This document shows positions 36,207 through 47,830 of a stretch of 64,000 nt of DNA, in pieces. The notes beneath the pieces were generated by a model that did not search any database, was not told where the DNA came from, and saw nothing but the letters and a program-made list of their open reading frames with translations. The position numbers and the translations under genes were made by a program. The stretch is from contig NC_052618.1 of NCBI RefSeq assembly GCF_016545825.1, forward strand, positions 5,199,398-5,263,397. The letters run 5' to 3'. Each line of letters starts with the position of its first letter. Position 1 is the first letter of the stretch. Origin of the DNA: Eucalyptus grandis. Lineage: Eukaryota; Streptophyta; Magnoliopsida; Myrtales; Myrtaceae.

Positions 36207-39200
36207 TCAAGGGACGTCACATGTGTCAATTGGGACGAAAATACCATCCAAGTGATCTGGCTTATGGCCACGCCATTCCAAGTCCTTCCACCAACTCCTC
36301 TCCCCCCTAATTTTCTTCAATTGCTCACTGGAAACTTCATTGGTCGAAAGAGACTTGAGACTCGGGCAGTCGTAAAAACTCAACCTTTCTAACCTCGGTG
36401 CAATCCATAGCCCACAGGATATATTGGAAAGTTCAGGCACGTAATGGAGGGACAACTTCTTCAACATAGGGAGGAAATAAGACGTCTCAAGGACTTCGCA
36501 AATAGAATTTTGGCAGCTAATTAGGCTTTTGATGGCTGGGCAGTCCTCAATTGTGACCTCTTCCAAATTGTTGAGATTATCGAGCATCTCACATGAGAAA
36601 ATAACAGTCAACTCAGGGCATTTACACAATGTCAACAACTTGAGAGAAGATAAACATCCCTTCTGCGCTGAGCCCTTCCAAATGTTTCTCAAGTTTCTCA
36701 TGTAATACACATACAGAAACTCCAGCGATTCAAGACAGGCACTTTTGCAGTGAGATTCGGTCAAAGCCTCCTGATGCATGGTATCAGATGCATCTATGAG
36801 CACTTCAAGCTCATCACACTCCCCCAGAACACACCATTTGAGTTGCTCCATGCTATTTATTCTTAGTTCAGACAGCGTCTTGAGATTAGCATGCCTTTCT
36901 AAGAATAATGCATCTAATTGTTGCAGCATGTCCTTAATATCGGTGAAGACATCGTCACCATTTGTGTACCTCAAGTATCGGTTGCACTGTTCCAACTCAA
37001 ATTCAATATCTGATGGTAGCCGATTCATGATATGGCAAGCATGATTACCAACACAAAGTCTGAATTGAGCTAAAGATGGATGCTCCATCGATTTCCTAAG
37101 CTGATTAAACTGTCTCAAAAGTTCCATTGTAGGAAAGGAGAACTTCAAAGTGCTTAACCTTTTCAAGTTGCAAACTTCAGATACAACACCTTCAGCACAT
37201 GTATCCCACCATTCAGCATTGGCATTCACATCGAGATTAAGTTCTTCCAAGTGTAATAGAGAAGATATTACCCCATGAGGAATCACCGTTTTAGAGTCAT
37301 TTGAAGGTTCAGTTCCAGAAATTGAGAACCCCAAACAAGTCATATTGATTAAACATTCAATTTCCTTAGGAAGATTCTTAATCTTTGTCCCCTCAAGATC
37401 AAATACCTCCAGCTGCTTGAGCCTTCCAATTGCTGGCGATATCGATCTCAAAAGGACACAATCATTCAAGAAGAGTCTTTTGAGGCTGACAAGTTGAGAT
37501 ATGGACTCTGGCAAGAACCGAATGCGGGTTCTGGACAGATTCAAAATTTCTAGAGCAGGCATCTGATTGAAAAATGAAGAAGAAAGCTTTCTCAACTTGT
37601 AATTTCTTTGCAAATATAATGACGAAAGTGAAGGGCACCTTGGTTCCTTCGGTAGCTCAGAAATTCCAGTTTGCATCAAACATATCTCTTTTGCCCTCTC
37701 CCACTCCTCAACCTCTGGTGGCTCTGTCAAGTCTAAGCCACCCCGCATCAGAAACACACGATTTTCCTCAGGCTGAAATATTAAGTTCACTAATATATCC
37801 TGATCCTGGTCTTGAAACTTCACAAATTGCCCATTCTCATCAATTTCAAGCAAGTTAGCATTGACAAGATTTTTTAGGACCTTTTGGCCTTCATCTCGGG
37901 CGTCTACAATACCATCCTTGACCCATAGGCCTATAGCAGACTCGGATGCAATCTCATAGTAATTGTTACAAAGAGCAAGATTTTTCAAGCATCTTCTAGT
38001 TTTATCATCTTCTAGTTGGTCAATGCTGAATCTTAATACATTAACCATAAGGGCTTCTACACCGGCTTCATTACTTGTAGGTGGAACATTGAGCCTTTCA
38101 AGCGCACGTTCCCAGATTGAAATGTCATCAACATTTTGCAGTGCCCTTGCCACTAGAATAACAGCATGCGAATATGGCCTACACATCCTAACCATTTCCC
38201 TAGCTAGGGCTTTTTTAGGATAATAAACAACTTCACCCACATTCTGACGAAATAATTCGCATAGCAACAGATCGTCCAAACATATTTTCTTATCCACTTC
38301 AATTTCGTTGCATAATCGTCCTGATCTAGCCACAAAAACTATCTTGCTACCCACTGGTGTTGTTGAATCAGGAATTGTCAATGTCTCTAGCTTCATGTGT
38401 TGGTTAATGCCAACAAGAATGAGCAAAAACTTGAGGCCTTCCGATGCTTTCACCACCGCTGCATTGGCATCAGTTAAATTAGAAGATATTTGTCCATCAA
38501 TCTCCTTTTGCACCTTTTCCATGTCACAGTTCAGAGGAACAGTAACACAGATGACTTTATCAAATAGATTCCTCAAAATTGCAGATTCCTTCAAAGCTTC
38601 AATGACAATAGCTTTTCCAACCTCGTTTCTACCATATATTCCAATTTTTTCAATTTTTTCATTGTCAGATTTTTTTATGGACTTGATGAGAAGGTTGACT
38701 ATAGAGTCATAGTTAATGGCACCCCATCCTTCTAATGGTCTCCCTTCTTGTTTTCCACAGCTGCCTAACATATCAATTGAGGCATTGGTATTATCCAAAG
38801 TAGCATGTGGAGAACTTTCCTTTTTCATCTTTGGTATGTGCATAATATTGTAATATTCTGGAATTGCTTCTATCCTTGCCTTTTTATCCCCAACTTCATA
38901 TTCCGGTCCCGAGCAATATGAATCAACTTCAGATTCTTGTTCAGAGGAAAATGAATGAACTTTGTCAGAAGCAGTGTCTTCATTCACTTCCAAGGAAAAG
39001 GGTTCAACCTCTGGCTCTACAGTGTTCCGAATTCGCAAAACTGCACTTTCCGATGTTTCTCTCTTATGATATTCTGGACTTGCTCCGATCTTCATCTTCT
39101 TATCTTTGTCTTCGGACTCTGATTCTGAGCAATGTGAACTGACTTCCGATTCTGAGTGTGATGAATACAAATGAACTTTTTCCAAAGCAGCATGAGGATC

Positions 39201-39430
39201 TGTGTCCTTTTTCACTAGCCAGGGAAATAGTTCAGTCTCTGTATCTTGAGCGTTTTGCATTGGCACAGAGACACTTTCTGCTCTTTGCTTCTGCATAGCT
39301 TCTACTTTTTCCGCTTCACTTGACACCATGGCATTTTCTTCTTCTTTCAGATCGCTCAACAGTGATCCTTCGTTCATGACATAGCTTGCCCTTGCGTGAT
39401 GCAAATCAATCCCAAAGAATGGCTTGAGTT
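36207..39430 (-). CDS. NLR-B main exon: NB-LRR with degenerate NB-ARC
   Basis: Paralogue of the NLR-A main exon, open for about 1073 residues from acceptor ctatgcAG (exon from 39430, phase 1) to the stop at 36207. The start of the exon (LKPFFGIDLHHARASYVM) has no ATG before the YVM, so it should be spliced to the linker exon at 40074-40170. Layout as in NLR-A: leader module, acidic Ser/Glu-rich region, NB-ARC, LRRs, WW tail. The P-loop is GIYGRNEVGKA (Lys kept, Thr/Ser lost), kinase 2 is LLILVGIN (no Asp), GLPL is CRPYSHAVIL, and MHD is FQDQDQD. The full-length open frame despite lost nucleotide-binding motifs suggests selection to keep the protein. Upstream lie one linker exon, an 84-bp exon and a group III WRKY gene on the same strand. 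Confidence 0.9.
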
Positions 39431-40073
39431 CTGCATAGAAACAAATTCATGAGGCAAAGTTACAATCATTATTCATAATCTACCCTGGGTAAATAATTTT
39501 TTTTTCCGCAACTTATCAAACGCATTTCATGATAATGCAGCTACACTTATCTAAACGGACAACTTGAAAATAGAAAGCCAAAGTCGGTTCCTTTGTTCAC
39601 CAAAAGAAGAAAATTGATTGTCTTGCCATTATCGACTCAGGTTCAGTTCAGAGAGAGTGCTTCTTTGGAAGTAGCAGCATTTCTAGACTTCATACTATCT
39701 ACAATAGCAATTTGATGCATATATAAATGCAACTTTATTGACATAAGCATTAAGATAGTGATCTTGTGAGCACAGTAAAAGTTCTCGTCTCTTTTTCTCC
39801 ATACAACAGTAGGAGGTTAAGTGTAATTCTCAAATATTAATTGTAAATCATATAGTCCCAAGTGTAAGTTTCCCAAAAAGAAAAAGAATGGCACCTCTTA
39901 AGTCACCTTGAGCTTAGCAATATGCTATTGTCTAAGCAAAGAGTATTAGAAAACTTATATTTTAGGACAAACCAATGTTGAAATTGAATGGCTAAGCTTA
40001 TATCAGTGTCATGTTGCAGATCTTCTCCACAAAGCATTTAACATGTAATGATTCTTTGAAGAATAAAAGCTAC

Positions 40074-40170
40074 CTTTCTGATCTTCAACAGCACGAGAAC
40101 AGAGGCCCGAACCCAAACTAATGGATGATCCAACTGAACGAGTGACGGCTTGATCGAAGATTGGTTTTTC
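40074..40170 (-). CDS. NLR-B 97-bp linker exon
   Basis: Acceptor ctgctccAG, donor AAAG|GTAGC, phase 0-1. It encodes EKPIFDQAVTRSVGSSIS, then LGSGLCSRAVEDQK. It joins in frame to the NLR-B exon and, at its 5' side, to the phase 0 end of the 84-bp exon at 41567-41650. Confidence 0.7.
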
Positions 40171-40286
40171 CTGGAGCAGCAGGCAATTACAACAATGTCA
40201 GTGCATTCAATATGTAAATGACATTGATAGTGTTGAAATAATATCTCGAGTCCATCAGGCTGTGCCCAACGTCAGATTGCTCTGCC

Positions 40287-40602
40287 TGTTAGGACTAGAG
40301 ACACAAACATAACAAAATAAAGAATAAAAGTGAAAGAGAAATCATGACACAAAGTTTATCCCGGTTCACTCTAAAACAAGACCCACATCTAACAGAGGAT
40401 TTCACTATAATTAAGACATCCCACATTTTTATTACAACTTTCAATTAAAAGAAATGAAGATTATATATTAAGCAAGTAGCTATTCATATGTTCAAGTCCA
40501 AACTATTAATAAAATACGAGCTCATATTATAAAACTCCTCCAGTAGCCAGGAAAGGGACCTCATGTCTTCTGTCAAACGGGAGAATAAACCACATCCCAA
40601 CA
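40287..40602. mobile_element. Solo LTR, 316 bp
   Basis: Begins TGTTAGGA and ends CCCAACA. Flanked by ctgcc and ctatc, an aged 5-bp duplication. Copy A has the uninterrupted site near 19147, so it inserted after the duplication. Confidence 0.6.
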
Positions 40603-41566
40603 CTATCTGGAGGCCTTGCTCGTCGTCCGCTAGGCCAGAAGGCGCGCTCCTTGCCCATAGCCCACCTGGCCGGGAGTGTGAGACGTGTTCAGTGGGGGTT
40701 TTTTTTTTTTTTTCTTTTTTCTTTTTAGGCATAACATGGTAGGATTTATTCCATAAATTCGCTGTGTATGAGTTGTATTTTCATTCAATGAGAAGATTAA
40801 GCCGCTAGAAACATCTCCATAAAATATCCTGTCATTTCTCTAAGTTATTTAAACAGAACTGATATGTCGTAGAGCAATAGTTTGTGAGTTTTAAGGGTGT
40901 AAAACGAGGGGTTAGCAAACACTTGAGACATGGAGCGATTGTAATCTCCATTTGTGTCACCTGATTATAGTTAATTTTTTCTGCCATTCTTAGCGTAGAT
41001 TATTGATTGGTCAAACGAACTCTGTAATCTCTTGTATGGTTTATTTTCATTGTTTATCTCGTTTCTACTCGCATAATTTTTTAGCAAATGAATATCATAG
41101 AGCCAAGATTCCCAATGGCATTCGCGATGATATTCGAATTGGAGAAAATAGTTTTAACAAGATGTGTAGATTTCTAGTGACATAAAGTTTGATTTGGCAG
41201 TGGTCTGGAGAGGATAGGTTGCGTGCAACTTTGAGAGAAGAAAATTTTTCGAAAGACGAAAAGGCGCATAGCATCTGAGAGTTAATTTTAGCAAATAAGG
41301 TACTTTACGTAAAAGCTGGAGACGACAAGTAAAGAGTTTGAGCAAGTGCTCGATGACAATCTTTAACATCTATATATAAAAGAGAAATTAATACGAAAGC
41401 AGGATGGAATGGAGTTTTGTGATTAAATCACCTCGTCACAAAGCTTCATAATATATTTAATTAAATTTGCATGTCCAGTAACCATAACTTGCACGCTGTT
41501 TGGAGGAAAACATAGGCCAGAAAGTAATAATGACGTAAGAGTGAGGGAGGGAGAAAGGCATGTGAC

Positions 41567-41650
41567 CTCAACAAGTCCCTGCATCTCATTTTCATCTGAT
41601 TTACTCCCGTGATAAACTACCTGCACCTCTTGTAATCTTGTCTGGAGTCT
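41567..41650 (-). CDS. Conserved 84-bp exon candidate (unit B)
   Basis: Acceptor tttgttccAG, then 28 codons, RLQTRLQEVQVVYHG and SKSDENEMQGLVE, then a weak donor GTCACA. It begins and ends in phase 0, fitting the linker exon. The copy in unit C (46554-46637) is equally open and keeps conservative substitutions (Val/Ala, Glu/Asp). Family not recognised. Confidence 0.5.
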
Positions 41651-42360
41651 CTGGAACAAAGAACATTACCAATCTTGTTAACCCTGAAATAATCGCAGTC
41701 AGCCCACACCCCCCCCACACCCCCCCCAAAAAAAAAAAGGGAATACTAAATCATTCTTAGACCTAGTGCTTAATTATGCATGAGGGTAAGAGACCACAGG
41801 AACAAAAGACAAACCAAGTTATTTGCCATGAATTGAGAAAGTAGAATGCAAATAATTTCTTGAGAGATGATTTGCTTCTTCATGATTGTAATCTCCGTTA
41901 TATCACTTGATTATAATTAAATCTTGGGAATTAATAAATAAATAAAAACCCTAAACCTAGTATGCATGTGCTAATTCAGTTCTAAATCTTTCAATTATGC
42001 TAATTGAGTCCTAAATCTTTTGACAATTTGCTAATTTTGATTGGAAATTACTGATGTGATGCCAATAATCTTACATGGCACGGTCAACATCAATGTGGAC
42101 AATTTTTCCTTCTTTTTTTATTTTTATTTTGTTTGAATTTTGAATTATTTTATTTGTCTTTTTCTTTGTTCCTCTGACAAAGTGATCGAGAGGGCTGGCA
42201 AGGTTGGGCCTTGCCCAATCCTAGCAAGCTTGAGCTTTGCCTAGGGCCGGCTAGGATGAGTCTTGCCCAATCCTAGCAAGCTTGAGCTTTGCCTAGGGCC
42301 GGCTAGGATGAGTCTTGCCCAATCCTTGCCAGCTCAAGCCTCGCCGGACCCCTAATTTCA

Positions 42361-42828
42361 TATTCTTGTCTTGAGCAATATGAATCGACTTTGGATTCTT
42401 GTTCCATGGAATGAATGAACTTTCTCAAAAGCAGTGTTTGTTTACCTCCAAGGAAAAGGGTTCAACCTCTGGCTCTACATTGTTCTGTATTTGGAAGATT
42501 GCACTTTCCGATGCTTCTCCCTTATGATATTCTGGACTTGCTTCGAACTTCATTTCTTCAGATTCTAATTCTGAGAAATGTGAACTAACATCCGATCCTG
42601 AGGGAGATGAACAGAAAGAAAGTTGTTCCAATTCTAGAAAGTCCGAAAGGTCTTGCTCTGGCATAATATCAATTTCTGCTATTTGCTTCTGGGTAGCTTC
42701 CAGCCTTTCCACTTCACTTGACATCGTTGCATTTTCTTCTTCTTTCAGATCGTTTAGCAGTGATCCTTGATTCGTGACAGAGCTTGCCTTCGTGTGAAGC
42801 AAATCAATCCCAAAGGACGGATTGAGTT
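42361..42828 (-). pseudogene. Truncated NLR leader exon inside the TIR element
   Basis: Acceptor at 42828, then LNPSFGIDLLHTKASSV and the acidic region as far as EPFSLEVN. A frameshift at about 42440 gives a stop (KHCF). A second shift restores QESKVDSYCS before the copy ends abruptly at 42361 against transposon sequence. It corresponds to the first quarter of the NLR main exon. Confidence 0.75.
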
Positions 42829-43516
42829 CTGTATATAAACAAATTCACGAGGTAAAGGCACAATCATTATTCATAATCTACCCCAGGATATATAGAACTT
42901 TTCTCTCCACAATTTATCAAACACATTTCATGATAATGCAGCTACACTTATCTAAGTGGACAACTTGACAACAGAAAGACAAAGTCAATTCCTTTGTTCA
43001 CCATAAACAAAATTACTTGGTCACCCCATTTATCGACTTTGGTTCAGTTTTAGAGAGAGAGAGAGAGCCCGTTCTAGCCCAAAATAAATCCCACTATACA
43101 AGAAGTGCTTCTTTTGAAATGGCAGCACTTCTAGACTTTATACTATCTACAATAGTAATTGGATGCATATATAAAAGCAACTTTATTGACAGAAGCATTG
43201 AGATAGTGATCTCGCAAGCATAGTAAAAGCTCTCGTCTCTTTTTCTCTATTCAACACTAGGAGGTTGTAATTCTCATATATTAATGGTAAAACGTATAGT
43301 TCAACTGTAAGTTTCCCAAAAAGAAAAAGAATGGTACCTTTTTGTCACCTTCAGCTTAGCAATATGCTATTGTCTAAGCAAAGAATACTAGAAAACTTAT
43401 ATTTTAGGACAAACCAAGGTTGAAATTGAATGGGCTAAGGTTATATCAGTGTCGTGTGGCAAATCTTCTCCACAAAGCTTTTAACATGTAATGATTCTTT
43501 GAAGAATAATAGCTAC

Positions 43517-43613
43517 CTTTTTTATCTTCAGCAGCACGAGAACAGAGGCCCGAACCCAAACTAATGGACGTATCGACTGAACTAGCGACGGGCTGATCAG
43601 AGATTGCTTTTTC
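43517..43613 (-). pseudogene. Third copy of the 97-bp linker exon
   Basis: Same length and splice sites as 18936-19032 and 40074-40170. It encodes EKAISDQPVASSVDTSIS, then LGSGLCSRAAEDKK. Still open, but its only local partner is the broken leader exon at 42361-42828; it could splice onward to 39430 in phase 1. Confidence 0.55.
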
Positions 43614-43848
43614 CTGAAGCAGCAGGCAATTACAACAATGTCAGTACATTTAATATGTAAAAACTGTCCACATAGCGTCAGCTATGCCATGTAAGACGGC
43701 CAGCATTTATGTCGGCAATTTCTTGCCAAAGTTGGATGGAAGGACTAAATTGTCAAAATGTTTAAAATTGAATTGAACACAATTGAAAGATTTATGATTA
43801 AATTGTCACAAATGCAATAGGTTTGAGACTTTTCTAATAATTTTCTCT

Positions 43849-44177
43849 GAAAGGATATGTTCTCGTGAGCAAACTCCATGCCACAAAGCGGATTATCTGA
43901 ATTCGAACATACTGTTACTTGAGAGTTGTTCCCTGAAGTTGCGGCCGAGACACACATAGCGACTTCCCTGATTTGGAGAGGGGCATCATCGATGGAGGCA
44001 TTAGAATCAGTTTGATTTTCGGGCAGCGGAGGAGGAGGGATGACAGCAGCAGAGAGGTTGCACGTGTGCCTTCCACGGTACGTGATATCGAAGACAGTGG
44101 AGTCGTCATCGGATCTCTGCAGTTGCTTGGTAGCCAAACAACCTTGGACATTCCTATAAGTGCACCTATAGTAGCCC
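43849..44177 (-). CDS. WRKY C2 exon 3: group III zinc finger half and tail
   Basis: Acceptor tattcAG; the first G completes the Arg codon from exon 2. It encodes GYYRCTYRNVQGC, LATKQLQRSDDD and RGRHTC, giving intact C-x7-C and H-x-C ligands of a group III WRKY. A Pro/Asn-rich tail ends near FAHENISF, where the TIR element starts; the frame reads on into transposon sequence to 43745. A splice donor to the 84-bp or 97-bp exon was not found with confidence. Confidence 0.75.
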
Positions 44178-44798
44178 CTGAATATGAAGTTTGGGAAAAT
44201 TATCAATGAAAGCTAGATATAGAGGCCAAAGGAAACATAATGAAACTTGGGCGCACTCATAGCTGAGTTATTTCGAAAGTGCTCAATTATATGTCAAACT
44301 GTAGTAGGTCAAGGAAGAGGAATGTGATGACAACGTAAAAAGCTGCCAAATTGAACTAGCCGTTAATAATTGAAATCGTTTTTAGGCAATTGTGACATGA
44401 GAAAATGATGGTTGACCATGGAACAACCCATCGAATATAGGATGATGATCAACACGACGAATATGATTATGCTGCTAAATGATGACGTCTTTCATTGAGT
44501 CTTATTGCGACTAACTCACTCTCCATATGAGGAAAAATGAAAGAAATCTGTCTACTCCTACCACATGACACAGGACAAGTATCGAGTTCCTTCCTTTTAG
44601 CGTTTTCAAGGATGTGGCTCATCTCAATTTTCAAGTACACCAATGTAACATGCTGGGGATGAATTTAGACTAGGAGTGGGAAAGGCAAGATCATTGAAAG
44701 GGGTTTACTTTGAACAAAGGAATAATGTTCTAGTGAATCTTTGTGGTGATGGAGGTTTGAGACTTGAGAAGTAGAGAACTGGTCGTCTCTGAACTCAC

Positions 44799-44927
44799 CT
44801 TGGATACCTGGCTCCAAGAATTTCCTTCTGACCGTACCTCCTCCAACTGAACCCATCGTCAAGACTCATCTCGAGGTTCGAGGATGGGGCCAATCGGACC
44901 TGCTTTGTCCACCATTCCTTCGCCTCT
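44799..44927 (-). CDS. WRKY C2 exon 2: variant WRRYGQK core
   Basis: 129 bp, acceptor tattgcAG, donor CCAAG|GTGAG, phase 2 in and 2 out. It encodes EAKEWWTKQVRLAPSS, then DDGFSWRRYGQKEILGARYPR. Position and context match the group III WRKY exon, with WRKYGQK changed to WRRYGQK (Lys to Arg). The basic pre-domain (WTKQVRL) is the usual group III signature. Confidence 0.85.
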
Positions 44928-45050
44928 CTGCAATACATTTGGTTGCCGTCGCAAAATCATGCATCAATCATGTCCGCTTGCAAACATCAAGGACATGGTC
45001 ATGCATGCAACAACAGGAAAAAAATATCGCATGATTAATTAATTGATTAC

Positions 45051-45556
45051 CTCTTCCCAGGAGTAGAACCACTAGTAACATCCTGGTCCGTGTCTCCAAC
45101 AGGGGACTTTGCGTTGACCATGGACAGCGCCTTATCATATGATTCCAGGATCCCGTGGACGAGCAATTTTTGGGTTTGATGGTGTGATGAAGAAGATGAT
45201 GAAACAGCCAAATTGAGCTGGTGTTCGAGTTGCTTGGTCAGCTCTCTGCCCTGTATTAGCTCACTCTGCAACTTCAGTTTTTCCCAATCATATGAGTCTC
45301 CTCCACTCATCGGGCTCCTGCCGAGGGAAGGGATTCTGGGGATTTCCTCGACCATTTTCTGAAGGCCACCAATACCGCAGCTGATGGTTGTCGCCTGAAC
45401 TCGAGCAGACTTCTTGAATTGGGTGCTCTGCTCTGATTTCGACACTCCCAACCTTCGTTCCTTACCCCTTCTCTGGCTGGTGTTGATGGTCTTATTAAGA
45501 TTGGTCCCGTCTAGTTGTGGCATTTCTAGCCTCCGCTCTGTGCTGGTGTTGCTCAT
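45051..45556 (-). CDS. WRKY C2 exon 1: group III N-terminal coiled coil
   Basis: Starts at ATG 45556 (MSNTSTERRLEMPQ) and ends GKR|GTAATC in phase 2. After about 85 residues of basic leader comes DWEKLKLQSELIQGRELTKQ, then LLVHGILESYDKALSM, the N-terminal helix characteristic of group III WRKYs (WRKY41/53 type). The start is supported by the same ATG in all three copies. It is the only one of the three with the helix. Likely the first exon of a gene that either ends in exon 3 or continues into NLR-B. Confidence 0.85.
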
Positions 45557-46553
45557 GGCTCAATTTCGCTCGATGAACGCGTCGATTTGCCTCTCTTGTC
45601 TGCGTATGTGTTTGTTGATTCACCAAAATTTGCAGGGACGGTTGGCCAGGACAGCTCGCGTTGGTGCTTGGTATGGGCTCCTCGTGGTGGTCCGCGACTC
45701 GGCCAAAATCAGCGGGTCGTCGTGCAGTGCAGGGGTCAACAACTTAGCAAAGGCTTCCCGCGTCTTTCTCGGGAAAACCTGGAAATGACCTGCAACACAA
45801 AAACTAAGAGGACAGAATGTCCTTGTTGAAGGCCTAGCAACAGAACTTCGGGAAAGCTAGTGGCCAAGTCATCGAGGGATGTGCAGCAACGTCGTCGAGG
45901 ATCTGCGGTGCTGCTGGTGCGGGCGGTATCGTCACGGTTTGGACAACAAAGCAGCGGCGACGTCGGGGGAAGCGGCAGGAAACCGCTCGTCGTGGCGGTA
46001 AGAGGCCACAAGGACTGGGAACAACGGCTTCTCGTCGTCAAGACCAGCAGCAGCGGCGGTGTGGAGTCAGACAAGCAGGACGGCGGCCTCTCCAGTGAAA
46101 GCTCGGGGAAGCAACGGCAGCAGCTCTTCAGATCTGGTGAAGAGAGTTGGCGGTGGCAGTGAGCGGGAGGAACAGATACGAGGCACCACTACAGCAAGCG
46201 TTGGGAGTGGGGGGTGTTCGGTCGGAGTAGATCGCAAGAGAAGACGACCTACTCTCTCTGTCTCTCGTCGTCTTTTCTTCTGTGTTGTCAGACCAGCGAA
46301 AAAGAGACCGCTTTTCGGTGTGTAATATTGACCGAGAGAAAAAGAGTTTTAGCAAGTGCTCCATGACAATCTTTTAACATCTATGTGAAAAATAAATATG
46401 AAAGTAGGATAGAATGGGGTTTTGTGATTGAAACTCCTCGACATAAACCTTCATAATTATGTTTAGTTAAGATCATAACTTGTAACCTATTGGAGGCAAA
46501 CATAGGCTAGAAACTAATAATGACGTAAGAGGGAGAAAGAAAGGTATGTTGAC
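45557..46553. other. 5' flank of WRKY C2 and spacer
   Basis: GC-rich stretch (45640-46320) with plus-strand frames of low-complexity Ser/Gly/Arg composition that match no family I know. From 46340 the sequence matches the spacer at 19.8, 21.0 and 41.3 kb. Confidence 0.5.
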
Positions 46554-46637
46554 CTCAACAAGTCGTTGCATCTCATTGTCATCCGACTTTCTTCCGTGAT
46601 AAGCTACCTTCAACTCTGGTAATCGTCTCTGGTGTCC
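46554..46637 (-). CDS. Conserved 84-bp exon candidate (unit C)
   Basis: Acceptor tttgtcccAG, 28 codons, GHQRRLPELKVAYHG and RKSDDNEMQRLVE, then GTCAAC. It is downstream of WRKY C3 in the same relation as 41567-41650 to WRKY C2. No downstream NLR exon of its own is present before WRKY C2. Confidence 0.45.
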
Positions 46638-46865
46638 CTGGGACAAAGAACATCACCAATCTTGTTAACCTCTAAATATTTGCAGGTCAGCAAGAATAAC
46701 AAATCATTTTGAGATTCATTGCTTAATCATATACGAGGATAAGAGATCACAAGAACAAAAGAGAAACCAAGTTATTTGCTGTGGATTGAGAAAGTACAAT
46801 GCAAATGATTTCCGGAGAGAGATGATTTATTTCTTTACCATCTCTTAATAATAATTAGATATTTA

Positions 46866-47830
46866 GGGAAAATAACCAAAATAATTCTAAACTGACTACA
46901 CTTATGCACATTTCAATTGTGCCAAATGAGTCACAAACTTTTTCATAATGTGCCAATTTAATCATTCCAATTTTGGCCGGAAATTGCTTACGTGGATATT
47001 AGCCATTTTATATGGTACGGTCGGCACACCGACATGTATAATTTTTTTTAAAAAATTGAAAATATGAATTATTTTTCTTTCTATTTTATTTCTTTCTTCT
47101 TTTCTTTCCTTTTATTTTTTTTCTTCCTCCACCGGTAGTTCACAAACCAGGAGAGTGTCGATAAGAGTTGGCCTTGTTTGAGGCTCGAGCTTTTCAAGAT
47201 CGAGCGAGGCAAATCTTGCTGGTATTTGGCAGCTCGAGCCTCACCCGATCCCAAGCAAGCACACGCCTCACTTGAGGCAAGGCTCCACCTTGCTAGATTT
47301 AACAAGGTTGAGCCTTACTCAAGGTAGTGAAGCTCCACCTCACTTGTGGCTGGTTGTCAACTGTCACCAAGGCCCGGCATTCGATGGAGGGAAGAATAAA
47401 AAAGAAAAATAAAGAAAAAAATAAAAATAAAAACATATCTAAAAATTAGAATTATTTAAAAAATTGTAAAAATTGTTTACATTAGTGTCGCCTGCTCTTA
47501 GCAAGAACAAGTCTTGCTTGAGGCCAACAAGGCTCCACCTTGCCTCGTGGGCCGCTTCCTAGCCGTCGCCAAGGCCTCTCAATTGGTGGAGGAAGAAAGA
47601 AAGAAAATTTATAAATTAGAATTTTTTCACAAATTGTAAAAATTGTCCATGTTAACGTTAGTCATGCTTTGTATAAGACGGCTAGCATCTACATCATCAA
47701 TTTCTGGCCAAAGTTGGATGGAAAGACTAAATTGTTAGAATATTTAAAACTGAATTGGCACAATGAAATGTTAATGATTAAATTGGTACAATTATAAAAT
47801 GTTTAAGAACTTTTTTGATAATTTTCTCTC
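46866..47830. mobile_element. TIR element at the 3' end of WRKY C3
   Basis: Ends GGGAAAATAACCAAAATAA and, reversed, GAGAAAATTATCAAAAAAG. The inverted repeat is imperfect over about 180 bp. Interior GC-rich (47150-47350, 47500-47600) without a transposase. It lies within or at the end of the WRKY exon 3 coding frame, which reads into it (RKLSKKFLNIL then stop). Confidence 0.65.

Larger units (their letters stand above)
30655..41400. repeat. Segmental duplication, copy B (with 7275-19900)
   Basis: Partner of copy A, in direct orientation about 23 kb away. Sequence similarity is obvious across non-coding stretches as well as the NLR exon, so the block was duplicated as DNA rather than by retroposition. 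Confidence 0.85.
41924..43848. mobile_element. TIR element with NLR leader exons inside
   Basis: The outer about 180 bp at each end are inverted copies of each other (for example acatggcacggtcaac near 42073 against gctatgccatgtaag near 43683). They match the ends of the element at 46866-47830, and both sit at the same place in the two WRKY gene copies. Here the interior holds, after a GC-rich block with a 2x ~54-bp tandem repeat (42236-42330), a stretch of NLR leader and linker exons (42361-43655). A Mutator-type element is possible, but no clear target duplication is seen. Confidence 0.6.

Noticed and set aside
45414..46325. Plus-strand Ser/Gly/Arg-rich frames near WRKY C2
   Set aside because: Low-complexity GC-rich sequence with no conserved motifs.
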